From assembly GCF_000382405.1 (NCBI RefSeq), contig NZ_KB908267.1, positions 58,150 to 122,149 on the forward strand: DNA of 64,000 nucleotides, given 5' to 3'. Shown piece by piece: positions 9,457 to 18,682 of this stretch. A program made the translations under genes and the position numbers. The notes below the pieces were generated by a model. That model did no database searches. It was not told where the DNA came from and worked only from the letters and a program-made list of their open reading frames with translations. The stretch's first letter is position 1, and each line of letters starts with the position of its first letter. Origin of the DNA: Mycobacterium sp. 141. Lineage in GTDB: Bacteria; Actinomycetota; Actinomycetes; Mycobacteriales; Mycobacteriaceae.

Positions 9457-10689
9457 TCAGTCGTCGGGCGAACCCTGCGCAGCCCAGAGATCCGGGCCGA
9501 AGACTTCGTAGCGGATCCGGGTCGCGGGCACGCCGCGCTCCAGCAGCGTCGTCCTGACGTGCCGCATGAACGGCAGCGGACCGCAGGTGAACACCTGTAC
9601 GTCGTCGGGCAGAGGCACGTCTGTCAAGTCCATGTACCCGTGCCGCGACCGGGTGTCACCATCGTCGACGGTCTCGTACCAGGCGTAGGCGGTGAAGTCG
9701 TCGAGCTCGCGGCCGAGGTGCAGCACGGTGTCCCGCAGCGCGTGATCCTGGGCGCGGCGGTCGGCGTGCGCGACGACCACCTTCCGCTGCGGCTGGTTAC
9801 GGGCGATGTGCTCGACGATCGGCAACACCGTGGTGATACCCGCGCCGGCGCTGGCGAGCAGCAGTGGCCCATCGGTGGGTGTCACGACGAAATCACCGGC
9901 AGGCGCACTGAGGTCCAAAATATCGCCGACCTTGACCTGGTCGTGCAGGTAGCTGGAAACCCGGCCGTCCGGTGCGCCGTTGACCCCGCGAACCCGTCGG
10001 ATGGTGATCTGCAGACGAGTGTGGACAGCTGTGGACGACACCGTGTACTGACGAGGTTGGCGATCACCGTTCGGTAGGTCGACGAACACCGACACGTACT
10101 GACCGGGAGCGATGTCCGGCAGCGGGCCACCGTCGACCGGCTCCAGCACGAGGGAGATGACGTCGGCGGTCTCCTCGATCCGGCGGACCACCCGGTACTG
10201 GCGCGTCGGCTGGTTCGGGTCGACTCCGGCCTCCCGGTACAGCCGGGCCTCCTCGGCGACCAGTTGCAGGGCGAACAGCCAGTACACCTCGCTCCAAGCC
10301 GCAGCGATTTCCGGGGTGACGGCGTCACCGAGCACCTCGCCGACAGCGGCGAGCAGATGCTCGCCGACGATCGTGTAGTGCTCGGGACGGATCCCCAGCG
10401 AGACGTGCTTGTAGGCGATCCGGCGCATGACGTGGTCGAACGGCGGGGCCTCGGGGTCGATCAGCTGCACGGCGTAGGCCACCACAGACCCGGCCAATGC
10501 CTTACTCTGTTCCCCAGTGGCCTGGTTGCCCTGGTTGAACACCCGTAGCAGTTCGGGGTGAGCTTCGAACATCCGCGGATAGAAGCGCGCGGTGATCGCG
10601 TCGGCATTCGCCGCGACGACGGAGGCGGTCGCCCGCACCACGTCGAGGCTGGCTGGTGACAGCAGCGAGGTAGGTGTCATGGTGCTCAC
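9457..10689 (-). CDS. hmp: flavohemoglobin, nitric oxide dioxygenase
   Basis: A 410-residue two-part protein. Residues 1-145 are a globin: ITARFYPRMFEAHPELLRVFN, then RIAYKHVSLGIRPEHYTIVGE with the proximal His. The rest is a ferredoxin-NADP reductase module: PGQYVSVFVDLPNG and RQYTVSST bind FAD, LLLASAGAGITTVLPIVEHI binds the nucleotide, and FTCGPLPFM is the terminal NAD(P)H motif. It oxidises NO to nitrate using O2 and NAD(P)H in the cytoplasm. The GTG start follows AAGGGA by 7 bases; an ATG three codons later is an alternative. A 14-bp palindrome lies about 70 bp upstream. Confidence 0.95.
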   Translation of the reverse strand: MSTMTPTSLLSPASLDVVRATASVVAANADAITARFYPRMFEAHPELLRVFNQGNQATGEQSKALAGSVVAYAVQLIDPEAPPFDHVMRRIAYKHVSLGIRPEHYTIVGEHLLAAVGEVLGDAVTPEIAAAWSEVYWLFALQLVAEEARLYREAGVDPNQPTRQYRVVRRIEETADVISLVLEPVDGGPLPDIAPGQYVSVFVDLPNGDRQPRQYTVSSTAVHTRLQITIRRVRGVNGAPDGRVSSYLHDQVKVGDILDLSAPAGDFVVTPTDGPLLLASAGAGITTVLPIVEHIARNQPQRKVVVAHADRRAQDHALRDTVLHLGRELDDFTAYAWYETVDDGDTRSRHGYMDLTDVPLPDDVQVFTCGPLPFMRHVRTTLLERGVPATRIRYEVFGPDLWAAQGSPDD

Positions 10690-10756
10690 GAGGGGGTCCC
10701 TTCGGAAGGCGCGGGTGTCTGGCGAAAAGTTATCGGTGGCAATACCCGGATGGATA

Positions 10757-10770
10757 GGGCCTTTTGGCCC
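10757..10770. promoter_or_regulatory. perfect palindrome upstream of the flavohemoglobin gene, DosR-box-like
   Basis: GGGCCTTTTGGCCC is a 14-bp inverted repeat (arms GGGCC/GGCCC, four-base centre) about 70 bp upstream of the hmp start. Spacing and symmetry resemble the core of the mycobacterial DosR box (GGGAC-N4-GTCCC) with C for A in each arm. A redox-, NO- or hypoxia-responsive site here would make sense, but the match is partial and the regulator is inference. Confidence 0.4.
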
Positions 10771-10808
10771 ACGGGTGACGGACCGTTCGCCTCTAGCGTG
10801 GAATTGCC

Positions 10809-10832
10809 GTTAATTGGGGCCGAGTTAATTGG
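10809..10832. repeat. 9-bp direct repeat between hmp and the GNAT gene
   Basis: GTTAATTGG occurs at 10809-10817 and again at 10824-10832, a 15-bp period in an otherwise GC-rich divergent intergenic region. It could be a regulator site for either flanking gene or chance. Confidence 0.35.
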
Positions 10833-10964
10833 TGCGAAGTCCGGCCCGAGGCGTTGCGGATCCGGCTACGCGATCAATCTGGGGCTGCGCCCGTCATTTG
10901 CCACCTGCGGTGGTCGCCGCGAACGCACGGCAGGGTGGACGGAGCTTGCTCTACCCTCGTTGGC

Positions 10965-11633
10965 ATGACCGATCACGACAAGGCCGCCGCGCGGCGTGAG
11001 ATCGCTGACGCTCTGCTCAACGCACTCAACCGGCGGCACGAGCTGCTGGATGTGATCGTGGAGGCCGACGACCGCAAGTCCGCCGTCGCCGCCGTCGCGA
11101 CGTTGCTCAACACATCGCATGCCGCTGCCGACGCCGTAGTCGGGTTGTCCTTCGACCGGATCACCAAGGAATCGCGGCGGCAGATTGCCGCCGAACTCGA
11201 CGATCTGAACAGCCGGTTGTCCTTCACGGTTCAGGAACGTCCTGCCAGCTCCGGTGAGACGCTGGTGCTGCGTGCGTTCTCGCCCGACTCCGACCGCGAC
11301 ATCTTCGCGGCACGTACCGCCGACGTCGGCGCCTCCGGTGACGGGTCCGGCGCACCTGCCGCCGACATCGACGACGAGATCCGGTCGGCGTTGGCCCGCG
11401 TCGATGCCGACGAGGCCGCGTGGTTCGTCGCCATCGAGGGTGCGGACAAGGTGGGCATGGTCTTTGGTGAACTCGCAGGCGGCGAGGTCAACGTGCGGAT
11501 CTGGATTCGTCCCGATTTCCGTAAGCGTGGATACGGTACTGCGGCGCTGCGTAAGTCGCGGTCGGAGATGGCCTCGTACTTCCCGGCTGTTCCGATGGTC
11601 GTCCGCGCACCGGGGGTTGTCCCGCCGGCCTGA
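10965..11633 (+). CDS. GNAT-type acetyltransferase with a GyrA/ParC-like N-terminal helical segment
   Basis: About 222 residues from the ATG at 10965. Residues 5-80 (ALLNALNRRHELLDVIVEA ... AADAVVGLSFDRITKESRRQ) look like the coiled-coil/C-gate part of type IIA topoisomerase A subunits, where a similar LxxALxxxxxVIxxI ... ILxxxLxRLTxxER pattern occurs. The C-terminal half has the acetyl-CoA-binding loop RPDFRKRGYGTAAL of GNAT enzymes. The middle (about residues 100-130) is acidic and probably a linker. The substrate is unknown. The combination is unusual; the first half may serve only dimerisation or nucleic-acid contact, which is inference. Confidence 0.75.
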   Translation: MTDHDKAAARREIADALLNALNRRHELLDVIVEADDRKSAVAAVATLLNTSHAAADAVVGLSFDRITKESRRQIAAELDDLNSRLSFTVQERPASSGETLVLRAFSPDSDRDIFAARTADVGASGDGSGAPAADIDDEIRSALARVDADEAAWFVAIEGADKVGMVFGELAGGEVNVRIWIRPDFRKRGYGTAALRKSRSEMASYFPAVPMVVRAPGVVPPA

Positions 11634-11740
11634 GAAAGTTTCCGCCTGTCCACACTCCTGATTACGGCTTTCGCCGAAAAGTGGTGGCTGTGCTCACAGA
11701 ATTCCTTGGCAGGGAGCTCACAGCGGGGCACTATGGAGTC

Positions 11741-12046
11741 ATGCTAACCATACGAAAACTCGCGGGAACAGTATTCGTAGCGGGAGCCGCAGCGGCCATT
11801 GCCGCCGCACCGACGGCCATGCTGCTCGCTGAGGCGCCGGCCACGTTGACCGACCTGAGCGGAACGAATCAAGTGGTGCTCGCCGACCCGGTCGGCGGGG
11901 GTGACGCCGGTGGCGGTGGCGGTTGTGACAGTGGCGCCGGTTGGCAGGGCTGCGGTGGCTGGAACCCTGCCCAGGGTGGCTGGGGCCACGGCTGCTTCAA
12001 CGGCATGTGCGGAGGCTGGGACGGTCAGCGCGGGTGGGGTAACTGA
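11741..12046 (+). CDS. small secreted Gly/Trp/Cys-rich protein
   Basis: A 101-residue protein from the ATG at 11741 (GGAG just upstream). Residues 1-30 are a Sec signal (LTIRKLAGTVFVAGAAAAIA). The mature part is short: ADPVGGGDAGG, then a glycine-rich stretch with four cysteines and six tryptophans (GCDSGAGWQGCGGWNPAQ ... GCFNGMCGGW). Four cysteines in an exported peptide suggest two disulfides. I recognise no family beyond the general type of small glycine-rich mycobacterial secreted proteins. An in-frame start at 11681 would spoil the signal peptide and is rejected. Confidence 0.75.
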   Translation: MLTIRKLAGTVFVAGAAAAIAAAPTAMLLAEAPATLTDLSGTNQVVLADPVGGGDAGGGGGCDSGAGWQGCGGWNPAQGGWGHGCFNGMCGGWDGQRGWGN

Positions 12047-12089
12047 GCCGCGCCCGGTGCCGGCGACGGGCTGACTGGCTCGTTGTCGG

Positions 12090-12749
12090 CTAACCGTTGG
12101 CTTTCAGCGCCTGGACAGCGGCGCCGAACATGACATCTTTGATGGCGCCGAGCGTGCCGCCGTCCTTACCGTGCAACGGGCGCAACAGATCGGCTGCTGC
12201 CACCGTGACCCCGCCCTCCGGTGCGGTGGCGTCCACCAGTCCGTGTGCCCGCGCGTCCAGGCCGCCGAAGCGTCGGCCGGTCGTCATCGACGCGACAGCG
12301 GCCTGTGGCGTGAGTTTGGCCTGGATCAGTGCTGCCATCCCCGGTGTGAACGGGATGCGGATGTCGACCTCGGGGAAACAGAAGAAGCCGCGGTCGGCGC
12401 GCATGACCCGGAAGTCGTGAGCGATCGCCAACATGGCCCCGGCGCCGAAGGCGTGACCGACCACTGCTGCTGCGGTCGGCACCGGGAACGTCAGGAACCT
12501 GGCCAGCATGCCCTGAACCCGCCCGACGTACCACGAGCCCTGATCACTGTGCGCCCCAAGCCAATCCAAGTCCAAGCCGTTGGAATAGAACTTGCTGTCG
12601 GCCGTGGTGACCAGGCCGTGCGCGCCCTTGGCGATCACGTGGTCGAGATTGGCGTCGACCTCATCGAGAAACTCGGGGGAGAACCGGTTCTCGTCGTCCC
12701 CGAGGTCGAGGATCGCGATCTCTCCGTCGAAGTCCAGTGTCGTTGTCAT
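12090..12749 (-). CDS. enoyl-CoA hydratase/isomerase family protein
   Basis: A 219-residue crotonase-fold protein. GLVTTADSKFYSNGLDLDWL matches the first oxyanion-hole segment and VPTAAAVVGHAFGAGAMLAIAHDFRVM the second, followed by FCFPEVDIRIPF. The family normally has 250-290 residues, so this is a short form lacking some of the C-terminal helices. It presumably acts on an acyl-CoA in lipid catabolism. It starts 39 bp after the TetR stop on the same strand, so the regulator probably controls it. Confidence 0.85.
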   Translation of the reverse strand: MTTTLDFDGEIAILDLGDDENRFSPEFLDEVDANLDHVIAKGAHGLVTTADSKFYSNGLDLDWLGAHSDQGSWYVGRVQGMLARFLTFPVPTAAAVVGHAFGAGAMLAIAHDFRVMRADRGFFCFPEVDIRIPFTPGMAALIQAKLTPQAAVASMTTGRRFGGLDARAHGLVDATAPEGGVTVAAADLLRPLHGKDGGTLGAIKDVMFGAAVQALKANG

Positions 12750-12788
12750 GGTGCACCTTTCGTTGGGCTGGGGATTACCGGGCTGGAG

Positions 12789-13397
12789 TCATCGTTCGGT
12801 GGTCACCGGGCTGGGGCCGATGGCGAGCACGGCCTCCACCGCTCCCCGGAGGTGTCGGCGCGCCGTGGGATCGCCGAGTCGATCGCGCTGCAGCAGGATG
12901 GCGGTGGGCAGGTCGACGATGCACGTGGTGACGGCGTCGACGGCGGCCCGGTCGCGGCGTGCCCAGGCGGCATCGGCCAACTCGATCAACACACCAAGCA
13001 GTTCCGTCTGAAGTGTTGCCAGCTCGTCGGCCACGTCGTCGGGCAGGCCGAGGCCGGTGATCTCGTGTGGCGGGATGATGAGCACCAGCCGGGCTGACGC
13101 CGGGTGGTGCTCGGCGAATACGGCAGGCGCCTGTGCCGCGGCGGTGATCGCATCGACACCGTTGGCGGCTGCGTCGACCAGCTCCCGCTGCAGGTCCAGG
13201 AACCGGCGGGCGGCCCGCACCCAGGCACGGCCCAGGAGACCGCCGCGGGATCCGAACTGGTGGTAGAGCGCGCCGTTGGATACACCCACGGCTGAGCTCA
13301 CCGCGCGGATGGTGACCGCGGCAAGGCCTGAGCTCACCGCGAGCGATTCGACCGCATCGAGGACCATGTCAGGATCGTGGACGCGCGGGCGCGGCAT
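12789..13397 (-). CDS. TetR-family transcriptional regulator
   Basis: About 202 residues from the ATG at 13397 (MPRPRVHDPDMVLDAVESL). The N-terminal helix-turn-helix is AAVTIRAVSSAVGVSNGALYHQFGSRGGLL. The C-terminal ligand domain is divergent, as usual. It is followed by the enoyl-CoA hydratase-like gene and is divergent from irtA. A perfect palindrome 12 bp upstream of its start codon is a likely self-operator. The acyl-CoA-type neighbour hints at a fatty acyl ligand, but this is not shown by sequence. Confidence 0.9.
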   Translation of the reverse strand: MPRPRVHDPDMVLDAVESLAVSSGLAAVTIRAVSSAVGVSNGALYHQFGSRGGLLGRAWVRAARRFLDLQRELVDAAANGVDAITAAAQAPAVFAEHHPASARLVLIIPPHEITGLGLPDDVADELATLQTELLGVLIELADAAWARRDRAAVDAVTTCIVDLPTAILLQRDRLGDPTARRHLRGAVEAVLAIGPSPVTTER

Positions 13398-13409
13398 GAC
13401 GACACAGTA

Positions 13410-13427
13410 ACAGAGCATTTGCTCTGT
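13410..13427. promoter_or_regulatory. TetR-type operator palindrome
   Basis: ACAGAGCATTTGCTCTGT is a perfect inverted repeat: arms ACAGAGCA and TGCTCTGT around TT. It lies 12 bp upstream of the TetR start codon and between TetR and irtA. Length, symmetry and position fit an autoregulatory TetR operator. Confidence 0.75.
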
Positions 13428-13461
13428 ATTGATGGCATGTGTCGGCAGGGCCACGTTGACA

Positions 13462-13480
13462 GTAGGTAAGGCTACCCATA
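13462..13480 (+). promoter_or_regulatory. IdeR iron box upstream of irtA
   Basis: GTAGGTAAGGCTACCCATA matches 14 of 19 positions of the mycobacterial IdeR consensus TTAGGTTAGGCTAACCTAA. It lies 46 bp upstream of the irtA start codon. IdeR with Fe2+ would repress irtAB, so import is induced under iron limitation. This agrees with known IdeR control of irtA in mycobacteria. Confidence 0.85.
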
Positions 13481-13526
13481 CTTTGGGTGCGTATCGTGGT
13501 CAGGACCAATCAGGAGGGGACCGGCG

Positions 13527-16085
13527 ATGGCACGTGGATTCCAAGGGGCGATCATGCGGGGCTTCGGCGCCCGTGATCACCAGGCCACGGTCGTCGGCAC
13601 CGAGTGGCGTACGCCGAATCTGCTGCGCATCCGGATGGTTTCGCCCACGTTGTTCGACGATGCGATCGCCGAGCCGACGTCCTGGTTGAGATTCTGGTTC
13701 CCAGACCCGGAGGGGACAAAGACCGAATTCCAGCGGGCCTACACGATCGTCGAAGCCGAGGTCAGCACGGGGCATTTCGCCATCGACGTCGTCCTGCACG
13801 AGCCGTCCGGACCCGCGGCGCAATGGGCCAGAACCGCAACGCCGGACGCGACCATACCGGTGACGACGTTGGGGTCTGCCGGATTCAGTGTCCCGGAGGA
13901 GTCGCCGGCCGGCTATCTGCTGATCGGTGATGCCGCGGCGACACCCGCGATCAACGGCATCATCGGAGCTGTCCCGCACGACATTCCGATCGAGGTCTAC
14001 CTCGAACAGCACGATGAGTCTGATCTGCTCATCCCGATCGCCGCACACCCACGGATGCGGGTGCACTGGGTGGCCCGCGCGGACACGACCTCCCTCGCGG
14101 CGGCGATAGAAGGCAGGGACTGGTCGGACTGGTACTGCTGGGTGACGCCGGAAGCCGGATCGCTCAAGCACCTGCGGACCCGGTTACGCGACGAATTCGG
14201 GTTTCCCAAGACAGAGATCCACGCGCAGGCCTACTGGACCGAGGGTCGGGCCATGGGCACCAAGCGCGACGACGCTGCGGCCGACAAACCCGCCGAAACC
14301 AAGCCGACAGACGCCAAGACTGCCAAAACTGCTGAGACACGCGGAAACTGGCGGGCACAGGCCGCAGGCCGGTTGCTGTCCCCGCTCCGCACACCGCTGA
14401 TCGTCTCCGGCGTGCTGCAGGCCGTGATCACACTGGTCCAGTTGGCGCCTTTTGTGCTGCTGGTCGAACTCGCGCGGCTACTGTTGACCGGCGCGGACCG
14501 GCAGCAGCTGTGGACCGTAGGACTCGTGGCAATCGGACTGCTCGGCACGGGCACCTTCCTGGCGGCGGTGCTCACGCTCTGGCTGCACTGGATCGACGCC
14601 AATTTCGCGCGTGATCTGCGGACCCGGTTGCTGACCAAGATGTCCCGGCTGCCGTTGGGCTGGTTCACCGCCCGCGGATCCGGTGCGATCAAGCAACTGG
14701 TGCAGGACGACACGCTGTCACTGCACTACCTCGTCACGCACGCCATACCCGACGCCGTCGCTGCGGTGATCGCGCCGCTGGCGGTGCTGGTCTACCTGTT
14801 CACCGTGGACTGGAGGTTGGCTGCCGCACTGTTCGTGCCGGTGCTGGCCTACCTCGTGCTCATGTCGATCATGACGATCCAGTCGGGACCCCGTATCGCG
14901 CAGGCGCAGCGATGGGCCGAACGGATGAACGGTGAGGCGGGCGCCTACCTCGAGGGCCAGCCCGTGGTCCGGGTGTTCGGTGGCGCTGCGGCATCGAGTT
15001 TTCGCCGTCGCCTCGACGAGTACATCGGTTTCCTGGTGGCCTGGCAGCGCCCGTTCACCGGTAAGAAGTCGCTGATGGATCTGGTCACTAGGCCCGGTAC
15101 CTTCCTGTGGTTGATCGCCGTCATCGGCACCCCGATGATCATCAACGGTTGGCTGGATCCGGTGGATCTACTGCCGTTCCTGTTGCTGGGCACCACGTTC
15201 GGTGTTCGGTTGCTCGGCATCGGCTACGGTCTGGGCGGTATCCGCGGCGGCATGATCGCCGCCCGGCGCATCCAGAACGCGTTGGAAGAGACCGACCTCG
15301 CGATCGCCGATGCTGATCCGCCCCAGAATGATTCGGGTGCAGTGGTGTTCGACCACGTAACATTCGCCTATCGCCCGGGCGTTCCTGTGATCGAAGACGT
15401 CTCACTGACACTGCGACCCGGGACGGTCACCGCGCTGGTCGGGCCGTCGGGCTCGGGCAAGTCCACGCTCGCCGCGCTGCTGGCCCGCTTCCACGACGTG
15501 AACGACGGCGCAATCCAGGTCGCCGGCAGCGATATCCGTACTTTGAGCGCCGACGATCTGTATCGCCGGGTGGGTTTCGTGCTCCAGGACACCCAACTGG
15601 TGGCGGGGACTGTCACGGAGAACATCGCCCTGGCCGACCCCGACGCGGGCATCGACCGGGTGCAGGACGCCGCGCGCGACGCGCAGATCCACGACCGGGT
15701 GCTGCGCTTGCCCGACGGCTACGACACCGCTCTGAGCGCGGCACCCGCCCTGTCCGGGGGGGAACGGCAACGGCTCACCATCGCCAGGGCGATCCTCGCC
15801 GACACCGAGGTGCTGATCCTCGACGAGGCCACCGCGTTCGCCGATCCGGAGTCGGAATACCTTGTGCAACAGGCACTCAACCGGTTGACCCGGGACCGGA
15901 CCGTACTCGTCATCGCGCACCGGCTGCACACCATCACCCATGCCGATCAGATCGTCGTGCTCGATGCCGGACGGATCGTCGAAACCGGTACGCATGAGGA
16001 ACTGCTGGCCGCCGGTGGCCGCTACCACCAGCTGTGGCAGACCGGGCACCGCGACACCGTGACCGCCGGAGAGGCCGCTCGATGA
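13527..16085 (+). CDS. irtA: iron-carboxymycobactin ABC importer subunit IrtA with siderophore-interacting domain
   Basis: An 852-residue fusion. Residues 1-245 form a siderophore-interacting (FAD-binding) domain, with RAYT at about 70-73 for FAD and [14 protein letters not shown] further on. A charged linker (about 250-280, rich in Lys, Thr, Asp) leads into an exporter-fold membrane domain and a nucleotide-binding domain with Walker A GPSGSGKS (about 638), signature LSGGERQ (about 741) and Walker B VLILDEA. With IrtB it imports ferric carboxymycobactin, and the cytoplasmic flavin domain reduces Fe3+ to release iron. The start ATG follows AGGAGGGG. The stop overlaps irtB by 4 bp. Confidence 0.95.
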   Translation: MARGFQGAIMRGFGARDHQATVVGTEWRTPNLLRIRMVSPTLFDDAIAEPTSWLRFWFPDPEGTKTEFQRAYTIVEAEVSTGHFAIDVVLHEPSGPAAQWARTATPDATIPVTTLGSAGFSVPEESPAGYLLIGDAAATPAINGIIGAVPHDIPIEVYLEQHDESDLLIPIAAHPRMRVHWVARADTTSLAAAIEGRDWSDWYCWVTPEAGSLKHLRTRLRDEFGFPKTEIHAQAYWTEGRAMGTKRDDAAADKPAETKPTDAKTAKTAETRGNWRAQAAGRLLSPLRTPLIVSGVLQAVITLVQLAPFVLLVELARLLLTGADRQQLWTVGLVAIGLLGTGTFLAAVLTLWLHWIDANFARDLRTRLLTKMSRLPLGWFTARGSGAIKQLVQDDTLSLHYLVTHAIPDAVAAVIAPLAVLVYLFTVDWRLAAALFVPVLAYLVLMSIMTIQSGPRIAQAQRWAERMNGEAGAYLEGQPVVRVFGGAAASSFRRRLDEYIGFLVAWQRPFTGKKSLMDLVTRPGTFLWLIAVIGTPMIINGWLDPVDLLPFLLLGTTFGVRLLGIGYGLGGIRGGMIAARRIQNALEETDLAIADADPPQNDSGAVVFDHVTFAYRPGVPVIEDVSLTLRPGTVTALVGPSGSGKSTLAALLARFHDVNDGAIQVAGSDIRTLSADDLYRRVGFVLQDTQLVAGTVTENIALADPDAGIDRVQDAARDAQIHDRVLRLPDGYDTALSAAPALSGGERQRLTIARAILADTEVLILDEATAFADPESEYLVQQALNRLTRDRTVLVIAHRLHTITHADQIVVLDAGRIVETGTHEELLAAGGRYHQLWQTGHRDTVTAGEAAR

Positions 16086-17821
16086 TCCGCACGCTGATTG
16101 CGCTCATCCCCACCGAGAAGCGCGGTACGGTCGGTGTTTACGCCGCCCTGACGTTGATTTCGGTACTGATCCGCGCGGCGGGCACGGTGCTTCTGGTACC
16201 GCTGGTGGCCGCGCTGTTCAGTGCCAGTCCGAGCGACGCGGTGCCGTGGCTCGGCTGGCTGACCGCCGCGACCGTCGGAGGCTGGATCGTCGACACCATC
16301 ACCTCGCGGCTGGGATTCGATCTCGGCTTCGCGGTCCTCGACAACACTCAGCACAACGTCGCCGACCGGTTGCCGAACATCAGGCTCGACTGGCTGGCCG
16401 GCGACAACGGCGCGAACATCGCCAACACCCGTCAGGCGATCGCCGCGACCGGGCCGGAACTCGTCGGCCTCGTGGTGAACCTGCTCACGCCGCTCGTCGG
16501 CGCGATTCTGCTGCCTGCGGCCATCGCGGTGGCGCTGATCGCGGTGTCGCTGCCCCTGGGACTCGCCGCGCTGGCCGGTGTGGTGGTCCTGCTGGGCGCA
16601 CTGTGGGCGTCGGGGCAGTTGAGTCGCAAGGCCGACGCCGTCGCCGACGAGACCAACGGTGCCTTGACCGAACGGATCATCGAGTTCGCCCGCACTCAAC
16701 AGGCCTTGCGGGCGGCCCGGCGCGCGGAACCGGCGCGCAGCCTGGTCGGCGAAGCGCTCGCGGCCCAGCATGGCGCGAGCGTGCGACTGCTGGCCATGCA
16801 GATTCCCGGGCAGTTGTTGTTCAGCCTCGCCAGCCAGTTGGCCCTGATCGCGTTGGCGGGTATGGCCGCGGTGCTGACCATGCGCGGTGCACTGACCGTG
16901 CCCGAGGCGATCGCGCTGATCGTCGTCATCGCCCGCTACCTGGAACCTTTCACGGCGCTGAGCGAGTTGGCCCCGGCGATCGAGTCGACCCGCGCCACCC
17001 TGGACCGAATCGGCAGCGTTCTCTCGGCGCCGACGCTCCCCGCCGGGACGGTCGGGCCTCTCGAGCGAAACTTCTTGCCACGCATCGAGTTCGACGAGGT
17101 GAGCTTCGCCTACGGCAACGACCCGGTGCTCGACAAGGTCAGCTTCGTGCTGGACCCGGGCGGCACGACGGCGATCGTCGGTCCGTCCGGATCGGGCAAG
17201 AGCACGATCCTGTCGCTGATCGCCGGCCTGCATCAGCCGACCGCCGGTCGGGTTCTGATCGACGGTGTGGACGCTGCGACGCTGGATGCTGAAACCCGCA
17301 GGGCCGCAACGAGTGTGGTATTCCAGCATCCTTATCTGTTCGACGGGTCGATCCGCGACAACATCGCGGTGGGAGATCCCGCGGCCGATGCGGACCGGCT
17401 CTCCGCTGCGATGCGGCTGGCCCGGGTGGACGAGTTGACCGGGCGGCTGCCCGATGGTGATGCCACGAAGGTCGGCGAAGCAGGCACCGCACTGTCAGGC
17501 GGCGAACGACAGCGGGTCAGCATCGCCCGGGCGCTCGTCAAGGCCGCGCCGATACTGCTTGTCGACGAGGCGACCAGCGCTCTGGACACCGAGAACGAGG
17601 CAGCCGTGGTGGACGCCCTCACCGTCGATCTGCAGCCGCGCACCCGGGTGATCGTCGCGCACCGGTTGGCCAGTATCCGCCACGCCGATCGGGTGCTGTT
17701 CCTCGACGGCGGACGCGTCGTCGAGGATGGCAGCGTCGAAGAGCTGCTCAGCGCAGGTGGCCGGTTCGGCGAGTTCTGGCGTCAGCAGCACGCCGCCGCG
17801 GAATGGCAGATCGTGCACTGA
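16082..17821 (+). CDS. irtB: iron-carboxymycobactin ABC importer subunit IrtB
   Basis: A 579-residue partner of IrtA, starting at the ATG inside ATGA at the irtA stop. An exporter-fold membrane domain of about six helices ([20 protein letters not shown] onwards) is followed by a nucleotide-binding domain: Walker A GPSGSGKS at about 367, signature LSGGERQ at about 470, Walker [13 protein letters not shown] and the H-loop [10 protein letters not shown]. It lacks the flavin domain of IrtA. The heterodimer sits in the inner membrane. Confidence 0.95.
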   Translation: MIRTLIALIPTEKRGTVGVYAALTLISVLIRAAGTVLLVPLVAALFSASPSDAVPWLGWLTAATVGGWIVDTITSRLGFDLGFAVLDNTQHNVADRLPNIRLDWLAGDNGANIANTRQAIAATGPELVGLVVNLLTPLVGAILLPAAIAVALIAVSLPLGLAALAGVVVLLGALWASGQLSRKADAVADETNGALTERIIEFARTQQALRAARRAEPARSLVGEALAAQHGASVRLLAMQIPGQLLFSLASQLALIALAGMAAVLTMRGALTVPEAIALIVVIARYLEPFTALSELAPAIESTRATLDRIGSVLSAPTLPAGTVGPLERNFLPRIEFDEVSFAYGNDPVLDKVSFVLDPGGTTAIVGPSGSGKSTILSLIAGLHQPTAGRVLIDGVDAATLDAETRRAATSVVFQHPYLFDGSIRDNIAVGDPAADADRLSAAMRLARVDELTGRLPDGDATKVGEAGTALSGGERQRVSIARALVKAAPILLVDEATSALDTENEAAVVDALTVDLQPRTRVIVAHRLASIRHADRVLFLDGGRVVEDGSVEELLSAGGRFGEFWRQQHAAAEWQIVH

Positions 17822-17864
17822 GATTCGCCGACCTGCACGACGCTGATGGCGTGCTACCGCCGGC

Positions 17865-18638
17865 TTACTGGTGTCGCTCCGATGCTGCGAGACCGGCACG
17901 TTCGACACTGAGCAGGCTCTCGGTGTGATGCTCGGCCCGGTATGCCGCACCGCCGCCGTTGATCCCGAACAACCGTTTGCTCCACAACAGCCAGATCACC
18001 GCCGCGACGTTGACGAGGAAGGCGCCGAGCCGAACCACGGTCACCTTCTCGGTGAGTTCGTAGATCTCCAACGGCAGGAACACGCTGGTGGCGATCACCG
18101 CGAAGTACTCGCCCCAGCGTTCGGCAAGCCACAACCCGACCGCTTCGATCAATTCGATCAAGGCGTAGACGGCCAGACCGACGGCGATCCACAGCAGCGT
18201 CGTCGCCGACAGCGAGAACGCGTGATCGATGGTCCGGATGATCCTGGAATCGTCCAGGTTCCAACCGATTTGGTCGGCCAGCGGGCGGACCAGCGGAATG
18301 TCCTTCTGAAACGCGTCATGCAACTGGGAGCGGGTGGCGCGCACCTTGAGCACTCCAATCGCCAGCGCCACGAAGACCGCCGCGCGGACCGCCCGCTCTA
18401 CGGCCAGCAGGCGCATGATCGTCCGGTCGCGCAACAGCCGTCCCCGCGGGACTTCGGGGGCGGTGTCGGCCGGGCCGTGCCCCCTCGGCGGGCCGACGAC
18501 AAACGTCTCACACCGCAGGCAGCGCCACGCTTCCCCGACCGGGGTGTCAGCCCGAAGCCGCTCGCGCAGATCGGGCTCGTCGGGGGCGAACGTGGCGTGA
18601 CCCCGTAAACCACAGGACCGCAGCGCGAAATTCACCAT
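17865..18638 (-). CDS. DUF2127-like membrane protein
   Basis: About 257 residues from the ATG at 18638 (MVNFALRSCGLRGHATF). The first 60 residues are soluble, with two CxxC-like features (EAWRCLRCETFVVG) that could bind a metal. The rest has four hydrophobic segments (AVRAAVFVALAIGVL, LLWIAVGLAVYALIELIEAVG, YFAVIATSVFLPLEIYELTE, FLVNVAAVIWLLW), matching the DUF2127 pattern with YxLxExxEAxGLWLxxRWxEY. Function is unknown. It converges with irtB. Confidence 0.8.
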   Translation of the reverse strand: MVNFALRSCGLRGHATFAPDEPDLRERLRADTPVGEAWRCLRCETFVVGPPRGHGPADTAPEVPRGRLLRDRTIMRLLAVERAVRAAVFVALAIGVLKVRATRSQLHDAFQKDIPLVRPLADQIGWNLDDSRIIRTIDHAFSLSATTLLWIAVGLAVYALIELIEAVGLWLAERWGEYFAVIATSVFLPLEIYELTEKVTVVRLGAFLVNVAAVIWLLWSKRLFGINGGGAAYRAEHHTESLLSVERAGLAASERHQ

Positions 18639-18682
18639 TTCAGCACCGTAGCGACCGATGCATCTGGTCGCATGGAACGGCG

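Noticed and set aside
10757..10770. Firm assignment of the hmp palindrome to DosR
   Set aside because: Both half-sites differ from the DosR consensus at a conserved position, so it is reported only as DosR-like.
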